The translations under genes and the position numbers were made by a program. Source: Mesorhizobium sp. INR15 (GTDB lineage Bacteria; Pseudomonadota; Alphaproteobacteria; Rhizobiales; Rhizobiaceae). Taken from it: a DNA stretch of 53,938 nucleotides. The notes beneath the pieces were generated by a model. It did not search any database and was not told where the DNA came from. It saw nothing but the letters and a program-made list of their open reading frames with translations. Positions within the stretch are counted from its first letter, which is position 1; each line of letters starts with the position of its first letter. Of the stretch, positions 8,662 through 17,621 are shown in pieces. The stretch spans positions 1 through 53,938 of the forward strand of contig NZ_CP045498.1 of assembly GCF_015500075.1 (NCBI RefSeq). Direction: 5' to 3'.

Positions 8662-11208
8662 ATGTACCGCACGATTGTTTCGTCGCTGACAGGATTGTTC
8701 GGCGTTCTTATTTTCATTGGCGGTGCATGGCTGGCAGTGATTGGTGGGTCGTGGTTCTTCATCCTTCTCGGCGTCGGTATGTCCGGTTCGGCATTTCTGC
8801 TTTTCCAGCGGCGCCCAGAGGGCTTAGCGCTATACGGCGTCACCGTCCTAGTGACATTCGTGTGGTCAGTTTACGAAGTCGGCTTCGACTGGTGGGCGCT
8901 GTCAGCACGGGGCAGCCTACTGGTTGTAATCGGTGTGCTTTTGTTGCTTCCGCCGATGGTTCGCTCCCTGCACAGGCCTGAAATAGGCTGGGCCCGCTAT
9001 GACGCGTCGAGCGGGATTCTCGCCGGATCAATAGCCGTTGCCCTGGTCGCGGGACTCTATTCAATGTTCCTGAGCCAGCACGACACAGGCGGCGTATTTT
9101 CAGACGCCCAGATGGCGACAAACAAGACCCTTGAGACCGGCGTGCCAGACGGCGAATGGCAGGCTTATGGCCGCACCAACGCTGGTCGACGTTATTCGCC
9201 GCTCGACCAGATAACGCCAGCAAACGTCGACAATCTCAAGGTCGCCTGGACCTATCATACCGGCGACATTCGTGGCCCCAACGACCCGGGGGAAGCGACC
9301 TACGAAGACACGCCTCTCATGATTGACGGGACCGTTTATGTCTGTACGCCGCACAACCTGGTGATTGCTCTTGATGCGGTTTCTGGCAAAGAGAAATGGC
9401 GGTTCGACCCGCATTTGAAGCAGACCGCCAAGCAGACAACCCAACATCTGACCTGCCGTGGTGTTTCCTACTTCGATGGCGCATCGGCAAAGCCCGCTGC
9501 CGCCGGCCAGCAGCCTCCGGTGACAGCGGACAGCACAACCAAAACCGAGGAGCAGAGAGTAGCGGAAAGTGCGGCCGAAGTAACAACAGGTGCGGCTGGG
9601 GTACCGCAGAACGTTGTCACAGGACAGGCAAAGCGCGGCGATCCAAACCCTGTTGTGAACCACAAGACGACTGCGGCAATGGCCAATCTTGATCCGACAT
9701 GTATCAAGAGGTTGTTCGCACCGACTTCCGACGGGCGGCTGATCTCCATCAGTGCTGAAACCGGCAAAATCTGCCCAGGTTTTGGCGGTGACGACGGCAC
9801 CATCAACCTTTGGGCTAACATGCCCAACATCTCGCCCGGTTCTATTTATTCCACGTCTCCACCTCTCGTGACCGATCGCCTGGTGATTGTCGGCGGCTCC
9901 GTCAACGACAACGTCGCGACAACGTCACCGTCCGGTGTCATCCGGGCCTACGACGTAAACACCGGCGACCTCGTCTGGAATTTCGATTCCAAGAACCCCG
10001 ATGCGACGGCGCCCATCGCGAATGGTCAGACCTATTCTGAGAACGCCCCAAACTCGTGGAGTGTTTCAAGCTATGATCCCAAGCTCGGGCTGATTTACCT
10101 GCCGATGGGCAACCAATCGCCTGACCAGTACGGAGTCGGCCGCAGCGCCAGCGTGGAAAAGTATTCGTCCTCAATCCTCGCATTGGATGTCAACACCGGC
10201 AAACCAGCCTGGGTGTTCCAGACAGTCCATCATGATCTGTGGGATATGGACGTGCCTGCACAGCCCAGCCTAGTGGACCTGACCATTGGCGGCACGGAAA
10301 TCCCGGCGCTGGTCGCGCCGACCAAGCAGGGCGAGGTCTACGTCCTCAATCGCAAAACAGGCGAGCCGGCGCTCCCGGTCAAAGAGGAACTCGCGCCCAG
10401 CGGGGCGGTCAAGGCTGACACCACGGCTCCGACGCAACCCGTATCGACAATTTCGTTCAAGCCACCGCCGCTCCAGGAAAAGGACATGTGGGGTATCTCG
10501 CCGCTGGACGAGCTTGTTTGCCGGATCGAATTTCGCGACCTCTATTACAAAGGAAGGTATACTCCGCCGACAGAGCAGGGTTCGATCATCTACCCCGGCA
10601 ATTTCGGAGCGTTCAACTGGGGTGCGGTGGCTGTCGATCCCAATCGTCAAATCATGTTCGCAATGCCCGTCTACCTCGCCTTTACGTCGAAGATGATCCC
10701 GCGCCCGGACCAATATACACGCGTCGTTACCAAGGAAGGTGGGGACGTCTTCAATGAGAATTTCGGTGCACCCTATGCGGCCAAGATGGGCGCATTCCTG
10801 TCGCCGCTTGGGCTGCCCTGCCAGGCGCCGCCTTGGGGCTATGTCGCCGGTGTCGATCTGACGACAGGCAAGACGATCTACAAGCATGTCAACGGAACGG
10901 TGCGCGATCTTTCGCCGATCCCGCTGCCATTCAAGATGGGTGTGCCGGGAATTGGTGGCCCGATCATAACCAAGGGCGGCGTCGCTTTTCTTAGCGGGAC
11001 CCTCGATTATTATGTACGCGGCTATGATTTGAAGACAGGCAAGGAGATCTGGCGTGACCGGCTCCCAGCGGGCGGTCAGGCCACCCCATCAACCTATCTC
11101 GGCTCCGATGGGAGGCAATATCTTGTTGTCGTTGCCGGCGGCCATGGCTCGACCAACACGGCGGCAGGCGATTCCATCATTGCCTACGCGCTGCCGAAAT
11201 CCGGATGA
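8662..11208 (+). CDS. gcd: Membrane-bound PQQ-dependent glucose dehydrogenase
   Basis: An 848-residue quinoprotein that oxidises aldoses to aldonolactones in the periplasm and reduces ubiquinone. The first ~140 residues hold about five membrane helices, followed by an eight-bladed PQQ domain beginning WQAYGRTNAGRRYSPLDQI. Close correspondence to E. coli Gcd includes HHDLWDMDVPAQP (catalytic Asp, about residue 528), VAPTKQGEVYVLNRKTGE (PQQ-contacting Lys, about 555) and the C-terminal RLPAGGQATPSTY…VVVAGGHGS. An Ala/Thr/Gln-rich insert of about 60 residues follows CRGVSYFDGA (about 271-340), making it longer than the 796-residue E. coli enzyme. AGGAA precedes the ATG. The cofactor can be supplied by the nearby pqq operon. 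Confidence 0.95.
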   Translation: MYRTIVSSLTGLFGVLIFIGGAWLAVIGGSWFFILLGVGMSGSAFLLFQRRPEGLALYGVTVLVTFVWSVYEVGFDWWALSARGSLLVVIGVLLLLPPMVRSLHRPEIGWARYDASSGILAGSIAVALVAGLYSMFLSQHDTGGVFSDAQMATNKTLETGVPDGEWQAYGRTNAGRRYSPLDQITPANVDNLKVAWTYHTGDIRGPNDPGEATYEDTPLMIDGTVYVCTPHNLVIALDAVSGKEKWRFDPHLKQTAKQTTQHLTCRGVSYFDGASAKPAAAGQQPPVTADSTTKTEEQRVAESAAEVTTGAAGVPQNVVTGQAKRGDPNPVVNHKTTAAMANLDPTCIKRLFAPTSDGRLISISAETGKICPGFGGDDGTINLWANMPNISPGSIYSTSPPLVTDRLVIVGGSVNDNVATTSPSGVIRAYDVNTGDLVWNFDSKNPDATAPIANGQTYSENAPNSWSVSSYDPKLGLIYLPMGNQSPDQYGVGRSASVEKYSSSILALDVNTGKPAWVFQTVHHDLWDMDVPAQPSLVDLTIGGTEIPALVAPTKQGEVYVLNRKTGEPALPVKEELAPSGAVKADTTAPTQPVSTISFKPPPLQEKDMWGISPLDELVCRIEFRDLYYKGRYTPPTEQGSIIYPGNFGAFNWGAVAVDPNRQIMFAMPVYLAFTSKMIPRPDQYTRVVTKEGGDVFNENFGAPYAAKMGAFLSPLGLPCQAPPWGYVAGVDLTTGKTIYKHVNGTVRDLSPIPLPFKMGVPGIGGPIITKGGVAFLSGTLDYYVRGYDLKTGKEIWRDRLPAGGQATPSTYLGSDGRQYLVVVAGGHGSTNTAAGDSIIAYALPKSG

Positions 11209-11252
11209 GGGATTAGATTGGGATCAGATAACGACCGCCGCGACTTGAAATC

Positions 11253-12587
11253 GTGAAGGCTCGGCTCAGAAAATTCCTGACGTCTCTGGCCGACACGTTT
11301 TGGCTGGTTCCTGCTGCTATGACCGCTGCAGGCATAGTGCTGGCACTTGGCATGGTCGCCGTTGATCGGAGCGGCGTCATCCCGATGTCCCTCCTGGACA
11401 ATTCCTGGCTTTACAACGGCGGCGGCACTGGTGCGCGAACCTTGTTGGGCGCGGTCGCTTCCTCCACTATAGGTGTTGCCGGCACGGTCTTTTCCATTAC
11501 CATTGCCGCGCTTTCACTGGCTGCTGGACAAATGGGACCGCGCCTCTTGCGGAACTTTACCAAGGACCGCGGCAACCAATTCACATTGGGCGCATTCCTC
11601 GGCACTTTCTGCTATGCCCTCATGGTCCTACGCACGGTACGCACCCAGGATGAAGGCATTTTCGTTCCGCATCTCTCGCTTACCGTCAGCATTCTGCTGG
11701 CTTTCGTCTGCGTCGCCACTCTTGTTTTCTTCGTTGGCCACATGGCGGGGCGCATTAACGTAGACACCGTCATTGCGTTGGTCAGCCTGGACGTGCAGCG
11801 CGCATTCGGGCGAATAGCCGTGAAAGAGAGACAACCATCGCCTCCTCCGCTGTCGTTCTGGAAAGAGGCAGCGGTCATTCTGGATGGTCGCCGAGGTTAC
11901 CTGCAGCAGCTGGATGACACCGGATTGGCGGAATGGGCGGCCGACAAAGGAACGGCGGTGAGATTGCTGGTGCGACCCGGCGACTTTGTGTTTCCGGGGG
12001 CGCCGATCGCGTTGATGACGCCGCCGGTAGATGGCGCAGAGGAAGCCATCCGCGATGCAACCGCCTTGAGTGCGCAGCGCGGGAGCTCTGCTGATATCGA
12101 ATTCGCGGTGCGACAGCTTGTCGAGGTGGCCGTGCGGGCGCTGTCTCCGGGCATCAACGACCCGCATACCGCTGTGAGCGTGATCGACCGCTTCGGCGCC
12201 GCGCTCTGTGAACTCGCCCCACTTCATCTGCCCGCTGGTGTGCTGCTGCACGAAGGAAACCCGGTGCTCGTCGTTCCAGCCGTCGGGTATGACGGACTTG
12301 CGGATGCGATGTTCCACATGATCAGGCAGAATGCAGCAGGCAGTGCCGCCGTACTCATTCGCTTGCTGGACGTGCTCACGGCGGTAACGAGTTGCGAGCA
12401 CGACCCATCTCGCCGGGCTACCTTGCACCGTCATGCCGATCTGGTGGTAGGTGATGCGAAACGCAACATTTCAACGCCCGAAGATATCCAAGACATCACC
12501 CGAAGGCATTCTGGTTTCCTCGCGATGAAGGACCATGGCCCCTTTGGCCACCTCGAAGCGCTGACCCAAAATGCACCCAAGAAATAG
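11253..12587 (+). CDS. DUF2254 membrane protein
   Basis: A 444-residue protein with about four hydrophobic helices in the first 190 residues (TFWLVPAAMTAAGIVLALGM; GVAGTVFSITIAALSLAAGQ; LGAFLGTFCYALMVL; LLAFVCVATLVFFVGHMAG). A soluble C-terminal region follows, with ALSPGINDPHTAVSVIDR, the family's most conserved stretch. Start is GTG at 11253 with a weak ribosome site. Function of DUF2254 is unknown. It follows gcd by 44 bases on the same strand and may be co-transcribed; its stop lies 7 bases from the stop of the convergent antiporter gene. Confidence 0.85.
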   Translation: MKARLRKFLTSLADTFWLVPAAMTAAGIVLALGMVAVDRSGVIPMSLLDNSWLYNGGGTGARTLLGAVASSTIGVAGTVFSITIAALSLAAGQMGPRLLRNFTKDRGNQFTLGAFLGTFCYALMVLRTVRTQDEGIFVPHLSLTVSILLAFVCVATLVFFVGHMAGRINVDTVIALVSLDVQRAFGRIAVKERQPSPPPLSFWKEAAVILDGRRGYLQQLDDTGLAEWAADKGTAVRLLVRPGDFVFPGAPIALMTPPVDGAEEAIRDATALSAQRGSSADIEFAVRQLVEVAVRALSPGINDPHTAVSVIDRFGAALCELAPLHLPAGVLLHEGNPVLVVPAVGYDGLADAMFHMIRQNAAGSAAVLIRLLDVLTAVTSCEHDPSRRATLHRHADLVVGDAKRNISTPEDIQDITRRHSGFLAMKDHGPFGHLEALTQNAPKK

Positions 12588-12594
12588 CACGGTT

Positions 12595-13845
12595 TTAATC
12601 ATTGCCGCTTTTGTAACTGAGCACCGTGCGGCGCGCGACGTAGCCGAGCGTCGATCCCTGCACGATCACGCTGAACAGCACAACCGCATAGGTTGCCGCC
12701 AGGATCGTTGGCTTTGCCGTGCCTTCGGGAACAGAGAGCGCCAGCGCAATGGATATGCCGCCGCGGATCCCGGCCCAGGTCAGGAACAGAACGTTGCGGC
12801 CCGACATCAGCCGGTTGACCCAAGGGACCAGGATGGGTGCACCGACAGCGAGGAAGCGTGCGGCGATCACGATTGGAATGGCCGCGGCAGCGACAAGCAG
12901 TGAAGCCGGGTCAAATCGCAAGATAAGCACTTCCAGTCCGATGAGCAGGAACAGCAACGAATTCAGAACCTCGTCGATGAGTGTCCAGAGACCGAAAAGG
13001 TATGTTTGGGTACGGTCGCTCATCGCATCGCGGGGCCCTCGATAGCCAATGAGCAGACCTGCCGCTACGACTGCAAGTGGGCCACTGACATGAATGCGCT
13101 GCGCGAGCGCGTAGGTTGCCGTCACCAGCGCCAGCGAAATGAGCACTTCGATTGCGTAGTCGTCGATCAGCCGCATGCCCCAATAGGCAATGTAGCCCGT
13201 TAAGATGCCCAGCAGAAGCCCACCACCGGCCTCTACAATCAGGAGTTCGGCGACCGACGTCAGGCTCGTGCTTTCCTCGGGCGCGCCGATCGCGAACGCC
13301 AGCAGGATCGTGAAAACGACAATGCCGACACCGTCGTTGAACAGGGACTCGCCCTGCATCTCTACTTCGAGACTTGCCGGGGCCTCAATATTCTTGAGCG
13401 TGGCCATGACAGCCACCGGATCGGTGGGGCTGATGAGCGCGCCAAAAACCAGCGCCCACGACAGCGGCAATGAAAGACCAAGAAGGCCAGCGGCCTGCCA
13501 AAACAGGAGGCCTATGATGAAGGTCGACGCTATAGTGGCGAAAGTAGCAAGCACGATCACAGGTACCGCGCGACTGAGGAGTGTTCCAAAATCTACGTGG
13601 AGCGCACCTGCGAAAAGCAAGAATGCCAGCATCCCGTTCATGACGACCGATGTAAAGTCTATTTGGAGCAGCGTCTTGGTCAGGGGCTCGAACAGGTGCT
13701 GCTCTGGCAGGATGGCGTCTATCATCACCAAAATGAGCGAGGCCACTACACTCATTGTCAGCAGGCCGATGGTGTGCGGCATAGGCAGAAATTTATGATT
13801 GATCCACCCCAACACCGCTGACGTCGTCAGGAGGAGAGCAGACAT
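12595..13845 (-). CDS. CPA1-family Na+(K+)/H+ antiporter
   Basis: About 416 residues with some 12 hydrophobic segments. The core carries the CPA1 signatures ALISPTDPVAVMATLKN and GESLFNDGVGIVVFTILLAF (ion-binding Asp), plus FLTWAGIRGGISIALALSVP near the end. It would exchange protons for sodium or potassium across the inner membrane. The ATG at 13845 is the first standard start, but homologues usually begin a few residues earlier (SIFE…), where only CTG codons are available in frame. It is transcribed toward DUF2254 and away from pqqA. A role in buffering acid made by glucose oxidation is possible but inferred. Confidence 0.9.
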   Translation of the reverse strand: MSALLLTTSAVLGWINHKFLPMPHTIGLLTMSVVASLILVMIDAILPEQHLFEPLTKTLLQIDFTSVVMNGMLAFLLFAGALHVDFGTLLSRAVPVIVLATFATIASTFIIGLLFWQAAGLLGLSLPLSWALVFGALISPTDPVAVMATLKNIEAPASLEVEMQGESLFNDGVGIVVFTILLAFAIGAPEESTSLTSVAELLIVEAGGGLLLGILTGYIAYWGMRLIDDYAIEVLISLALVTATYALAQRIHVSGPLAVVAAGLLIGYRGPRDAMSDRTQTYLFGLWTLIDEVLNSLLFLLIGLEVLILRFDPASLLVAAAAIPIVIAARFLAVGAPILVPWVNRLMSGRNVLFLTWAGIRGGISIALALSVPEGTAKPTILAATYAVVLFSVIVQGSTLGYVARRTVLSYKSGND

Positions 13846-14099
13846 TTCGAATATCGACAGCAGCGGCTTATCTCCAGGTCGCGGTGGTAAAAAATAGATT
13901 GCTGCGAAGATGCGGCCAGCGCCGTATCGGTTGTTCTCGGTTCCAACCGTCGGGATTGCAGCGCCGCAATCTTGTACGTGTCTTCACGTCCATGGGAAAG
14001 GTACGCGGTGCGGTCAAAGTTGAGAATATGGAGAACACGGGGCTCTTTGAGAGGCGCCAGCCAGGCCCGTTGCAAAAGAGTTCGTATGCTAATTCCAGA
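13846..14099. other. Divergent intergenic region, no gene seen
   Basis: The region holds the upstream regions of the antiporter (minus) and the pqq operon (plus). Short open frames here show no family features. The EcfG-type promoter of pqqA begins at its right edge. Confidence 0.5.
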
Positions 14100-14124
14100 G
14101 GAACCGGATTCGCATCACGACGTT
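14100..14124 (+). promoter_or_regulatory. EcfG-type promoter for the pqq operon
   Basis: GGAAC (14100-14104), 16 bases, CGTT (14121-14124): a second perfect match to the EcfG consensus, 111 bases upstream of pqqA. Together with the identical arrangement ahead of gcd this suggests joint control of enzyme and cofactor. Confidence 0.6.
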
Positions 14125-14235
14125 GTGTCAACGCAAAGCCGCTCACGGCCTTATAACCACTTAAACCCTCACCATGAAGTATCGTTAGGTTGGTGACGGC
14201 AGACTCCGACGCGCTTGGTATAAAAGGAGAAAGCT

Positions 14236-14331
14236 ATGAAGAAGACCTGGAAGAAGCCGACCATGTGCCAGGTGGCAGCGGGCTTTGAAATATCGCGCTA
14301 TTTGCCTGCGGAGATTGCTTCGAAGAAATAG
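14236..14331 (+). CDS. pqqA: PQQ precursor peptide PqqA
   Basis: A 31-residue peptide that is the ribosomal substrate for PQQ biosynthesis. Glu18 and Tyr22 in GFEISRYLP have the obligatory E-x-x-x-Y spacing; PqqE/PqqD join these two side chains to start the cofactor. AAAGGAGA lies 6 bases before the ATG, a strong ribosome site as expected for a peptide needed in excess. The Lys-rich N-terminus and C-terminus are typical of leader and tail. pqqB follows after a hairpin. Confidence 0.93.
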   Translation: MKKTWKKPTMCQVAAGFEISRYLPAEIASKK

Positions 14332-14338
14332 CCAGTAA

Positions 14339-14366
14339 AGCGCGCCCTTCCAAACCGGGGCGCGCT
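14339..14366 (+). terminator. Attenuator-like hairpin between pqqA and pqqB
   Basis: AGCGCGCCC and its exact complement GGGCGCGCT enclose a 10-base loop, 7 bases after the pqqA stop. No T run follows, so partial termination or protection of the pqqA transcript is more likely than full termination. A stem here would keep PqqA peptide in excess over the enzymes, as known in other pqq operons. Confidence 0.55.
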
Positions 14367-14452
14367 ACCCCTTCCATGTCGAAGGGCCTGTTAGCGTTCA
14401 GCGGAAGAATGCTATAAAATTCATTCGACTGCTCTAATAGAGTGGCGTCCTG

Positions 14453-15391
14453 ATGCGCATGAAGATACTCGGATCTGCCGCAGGCGGTGGCTTGCCGCAA
14501 TGGAACTGTAATTATTACCTAAGCCGCGCAGCACGTTCTGGTTTGGCAGGCATTCATAAACGTACACAATCCAGCGCCGCCGTCTCGGCCGATGGGGCGG
14601 CTTGGGTCCTTTTCAACGTCTCACCCGATATCAGACAGCAGATCGCGGAGACGGCGGTGTTGCAGCCATCCGTGAATTCGCAGCTCCGCTCGACGCCGAT
14701 CCGTGCGGTGGTACTCACTAATGCCGATGTCGATCATATCGCCGGCTTGCTCAGTTTGCGAGAGCGGCAGCCCTTTGCTATTTATGCGACGGTACAAGTT
14801 TTGGCGGCCTTGGACGCGAATTCTATCTTTAACGTCCTAGATCCGGAACTTGTCCCAAGACGCTTACTGCCGCTAGCGGAAGAAGTGGCGATCCGCGATG
14901 CTGAAGGACTTGAGACGGGTGTGACGGTTGAGTGCTTTCCTGTATCGGGCAAGATCGCACTCTACCTGGAAGACAGACAGCACCCGCATGCGAATTTCAG
15001 CTCGAATGCCGGTGACACGATTGGGATTCGCGTTGCTGGTGGCACCGCTGGCGGCGCGGTCTTTTATATCCCAGGCTGTGCGAGCATCGATGCCGTCCTG
15101 CGTGCAATGCTCACCGACGCGTATTGCCTGTTGTTCGACGGCACGGTCCATGCCGATAATGAGTTGATTGCCGCCGGTGTCAGTCATAAATCCGGAGTTC
15201 GGATGGGCCATCTGGCGATGTCGGGCAACGCAGGTTCCATCGCCGCTCTGGCCGATTTGAATATCAGTCGCCGGGTCTTCATCCATATCAACAACACCAA
15301 CCCTGTTCTTGATGAGAACTCGGCCGAATACATGTCAGTTCGGGCAGCAGGGTGGGAAGTGGCCCGCGACGGAATGGAGATAGAATTTTGA
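14453..15391 (+). CDS. pqqB: PQQ biosynthesis protein PqqB
   Basis: A 312-residue metallo-beta-lactamase-fold protein, thought to act as an iron-dependent hydroxylase on the processed Glu-Tyr intermediate. Visible family blocks are KILGSAAGGGLPQWNCNY at the N-terminus, VLTNADVDHIAGLLSLRER (metal-binding region), LYLEDRQHPHANF, LLFDGTVHADNEL and HINNTNPVLDENS near the end. ATG at 14453 or 14459 (MKILGS) are both possible. Its stop overlaps the pqqC start. Confidence 0.93.
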   Translation: MRMKILGSAAGGGLPQWNCNYYLSRAARSGLAGIHKRTQSSAAVSADGAAWVLFNVSPDIRQQIAETAVLQPSVNSQLRSTPIRAVVLTNADVDHIAGLLSLRERQPFAIYATVQVLAALDANSIFNVLDPELVPRRLLPLAEEVAIRDAEGLETGVTVECFPVSGKIALYLEDRQHPHANFSSNAGDTIGIRVAGGTAGGAVFYIPGCASIDAVLRAMLTDAYCLLFDGTVHADNELIAAGVSHKSGVRMGHLAMSGNAGSIAALADLNISRRVFIHINNTNPVLDENSAEYMSVRAAGWEVARDGMEIEF

Positions 15392-16146
15392 GCGATTTCC
15401 ACCGCGCGGCTAAAGGAGGCTTGTCGGCCATAAAACTCGAAGCTCTGCTGAGACAAGTAGGGGCCGAACGCTACCACCACCGTCACCCTTTTCATCAAAA
15501 GATGATCAGCGGCGCACTCTCGAAAACGGAGATGCAAGCATGGGCGCTGAACCGCTTTTGTTACCAAGCCGTGATTCCTCGCAAGGACGCGATGATCCTC
15601 GCCCGTGCCGAGGATCCCGCCTTTCGTGCTGCATGGCGCAGGCGCATCGAGGATCATGACGGAGCGGACGGCTGGAGTGGGGGTATAAAGCGATGGCTGC
15701 ATCTTGCAACCTCCCTCGGTCTCGACGCTGACGTCGTCAAGAGCGAACGGCTGGCGCTGCCGGCAACACGTTTCGCAGTCGGTGCCTATCTCTCTTTCTG
15801 CACGAACCGGACGCTAATGGAGGCGGTCGCGTCGTCACTGACGGAGATGTTCTCGCCGGCCATAATCGGCGAGCGAGTTCCGGCAATGCTGGCTAAATAC
15901 GATTACGTCACCGAGGACACGCTGGCTTATTTCACGCGACGTCCCGAACAGGCTACGCGCGATGCCGACTTCGCCTTGGCATACGTTCTCAAACATGCCA
16001 CCACGCCGGAGCGACAGCAGCAGGTGGTCGATGCCCTCGTATTCAAATGCGATCTCCTTTGGGCGATGCTAGACGCTCTTCAGCATGCCTATGGCGAGAA
16101 GACAAACATACCGCCCGGCGCCTTCTGTCTGGAACTTTCGCCATGA
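15388..16146 (+). CDS. pqqC: Pyrroloquinoline-quinone synthase PqqC
   Basis: About 252 residues; catalyses the last step, ring closure and eight-electron oxidation of AHQQ to PQQ, without metal. The all-helical family motifs are present: RYHHRHPFHQKM, QAWALNRFCYQAVIPRKDA, EDHDG, SSLTEMFSPAIIGERV and DADFALAYVLKHATTPERQQ. The best start is the TTG at 15388, overlapping the pqqB stop as TTGA; it gives a protein of normal length. It ends by overlapping pqqD. Confidence 0.93.
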   Translation: MSDFHRAAKGGLSAIKLEALLRQVGAERYHHRHPFHQKMISGALSKTEMQAWALNRFCYQAVIPRKDAMILARAEDPAFRAAWRRRIEDHDGADGWSGGIKRWLHLATSLGLDADVVKSERLALPATRFAVGAYLSFCTNRTLMEAVASSLTEMFSPAIIGERVPAMLAKYDYVTEDTLAYFTRRPEQATRDADFALAYVLKHATTPERQQQVVDALVFKCDLLWAMLDALQHAYGEKTNIPPGAFCLELSP

Positions 16147-16439
16147 CGGAGCTGCGAAAAAGAGCGCTGTTGGCACCACATTCTGTTCCGTTCCTGCCAA
16201 AACACGTGCGCATTCAGTTCGATCCCGTCCGAAGCGCATTCGCCGTACTGTCGCCCGAGAAGGTTTTTTGGCCGAACGAGATCAGTCTCGACATATTGCG
16301 GCGTTGCAATGGGCGTTCCTCGGTCGCTCAGATCATCGCCGGTCTTGCCGCCGAGTATGACGCGCAGGAGGAGGACGTTGCGACCGACGTCATCGCGTTC
16401 CTACAGGGATGGTCCGACCAGCTGTTGGTCAAGCTATGA
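16143..16439 (+). CDS. pqqD: PQQ biosynthesis peptide chaperone PqqD
   Basis: A 98-residue protein that binds PqqA and presents it to PqqE. It shows the winged-helix RRE fold pattern, with HVRIQFDPVRSAFAVLSPEK, then EISLDILRRCNGRSSVAQII and DVIAFLQGWSDQLLV. ATG 16143 overlaps the pqqC stop (ATGA), and its own stop overlaps the pqqE ATG. The tight overlaps point to translational coupling. Confidence 0.92.
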   Translation: MTELRKRALLAPHSVPFLPKHVRIQFDPVRSAFAVLSPEKVFWPNEISLDILRRCNGRSSVAQIIAGLAAEYDAQEEDVATDVIAFLQGWSDQLLVKL

Positions 16440-17560
16440 GCGCACCCCTCCTACCTCCTATCGGCATGTTAGCGGAACTAACACATCGCTGCCCCCTGCA
16501 ATGCCCCTATTGCTCTAACCCGGTCGAACTGCTGAAGGCTAATCGCGAACTCGATACGCGGACCTGGCTGGAGCTGTTCGAGCAGGCCGCCGAACTTGGC
16601 GTTCTTCAGGTACATTTGTCAGGCGGTGAGCCAACGCTGCGCCGGGATCTCGAGCAGATCATAGCCAGGCTTTCCGCCCAAGGCGTTTATACCAACCTAA
16701 TCACTGCGGGCGTCGGCATTGCCGATGGCCGCATCGAGGCATTTGCTGAAGCTGGGCTCGACCATCTGCAACTCAGTTTTCAGGGTGCGAGACCGGAGAC
16801 CACAGAGCGTATCGGCAATCATCGGGGTAGCCACGAGAAGAAGCTCGCCACCGCGCGACGCGCTCGTGCGGCGGGCTTGCCGTTGACCATCAACGCACCC
16901 ATCCACCGCCACAATATCGAAGAGGTGCCGGGATTCATTGAACTTGCACTTTCGCTTGATGCCGAGCGCCTCGAGATCGCCAATGTACAATACGCCGGAT
17001 GGGCGTTGACCAACCGCGGTGCATTGATGCCTGATCGCGCTGCGGTCGACAGGCAGGTCGACATCGTGGCGACGGCGCGCGAGCGGCTGGCGGGCATCAT
17101 GAACATTGACTTCGTCACCCCAGACTATTTCGCCACCTTTCCGAAGCCGTGTATGGGGGGCTGGGCGCGCGACGCATTCATTGTCACACCCGACGGCACG
17201 GTGCTTCCATGCCATGCAGCGGAGACGATACCGTCGCTCTCCTTCGAGCGATTCGGGTCCCGCGGCCTCATGGAAATCTGGCGCGACTCGCCGGCATTCA
17301 ATGCGTTTCGCGGCGTCGACTGGATGCAGGAGCCTTGTCGCACTTGCGATCGGCGCGAAATCGATTGGGGCGGCTGTCGCTGCCAAGCGATGGCAATCGC
17401 GGGGGATGCCGCGGCAACAGACCCGGCTTGCGTAAAATCGGTCATCCATTCCCGTATGGAAATATTGGTCAGGAATGCCGTGTCAGGGGCTGTGCCGGGC
17501 GAGAAAGACATCAGCCCGTTCGTCTATCGCCGCATAGCCCAACAACCTCCCTCAAAATAG
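16436..17560 (+). CDS. pqqE: PqqA peptide cyclase PqqE (radical SAM)
   Basis: A 374-residue radical SAM enzyme that forms the carbon-carbon bond between Glu and Tyr of PqqA. The SAM cluster site CPLQCPYC (CxxxCxxC) lies near residue 19, with LSGGEPTLRRDLEQII following. The C-terminal SPASM domain supplies additional cysteines (KPCMGGWA, LPCHAAE, PCRTCDRREIDWGGCRCQA) for auxiliary iron-sulfur clusters. ATG 16436 overlaps the pqqD stop. It is the last pqq gene; no pqqF/G protease is seen here. Confidence 0.95.
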   Translation: MSAPLLPPIGMLAELTHRCPLQCPYCSNPVELLKANRELDTRTWLELFEQAAELGVLQVHLSGGEPTLRRDLEQIIARLSAQGVYTNLITAGVGIADGRIEAFAEAGLDHLQLSFQGARPETTERIGNHRGSHEKKLATARRARAAGLPLTINAPIHRHNIEEVPGFIELALSLDAERLEIANVQYAGWALTNRGALMPDRAAVDRQVDIVATARERLAGIMNIDFVTPDYFATFPKPCMGGWARDAFIVTPDGTVLPCHAAETIPSLSFERFGSRGLMEIWRDSPAFNAFRGVDWMQEPCRTCDRREIDWGGCRCQAMAIAGDAAATDPACVKSVIHSRMEILVRNAVSGAVPGEKDISPFVYRRIAQQPPSK

Positions 17561-17621
17561 CAAAAACGCATGCAACCGTTCAGGCCACACGGCGTTAATC
17601 CGAAAAGGCGGGGAGGGTTGC

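Noticed and set aside
10270..10887. 205-codon antisense frame within gcd
   Set aside because: It lies opposite well conserved PQQ-propeller sequence and has no recognisable domain.
14219..14226. TATAAAA as a -10 box for pqqA
   Set aside because: It ends about 10 bases before the ATG and overlaps the ribosome site, leaving no room for a leader; no spaced -35 box.
17561..17621. Separate promoter for the PQQ alcohol dehydrogenase
   Set aside because: The 61-base gap has no EcfG-type or sigma-70-like pair of boxes; co-transcription with pqqE is simpler.
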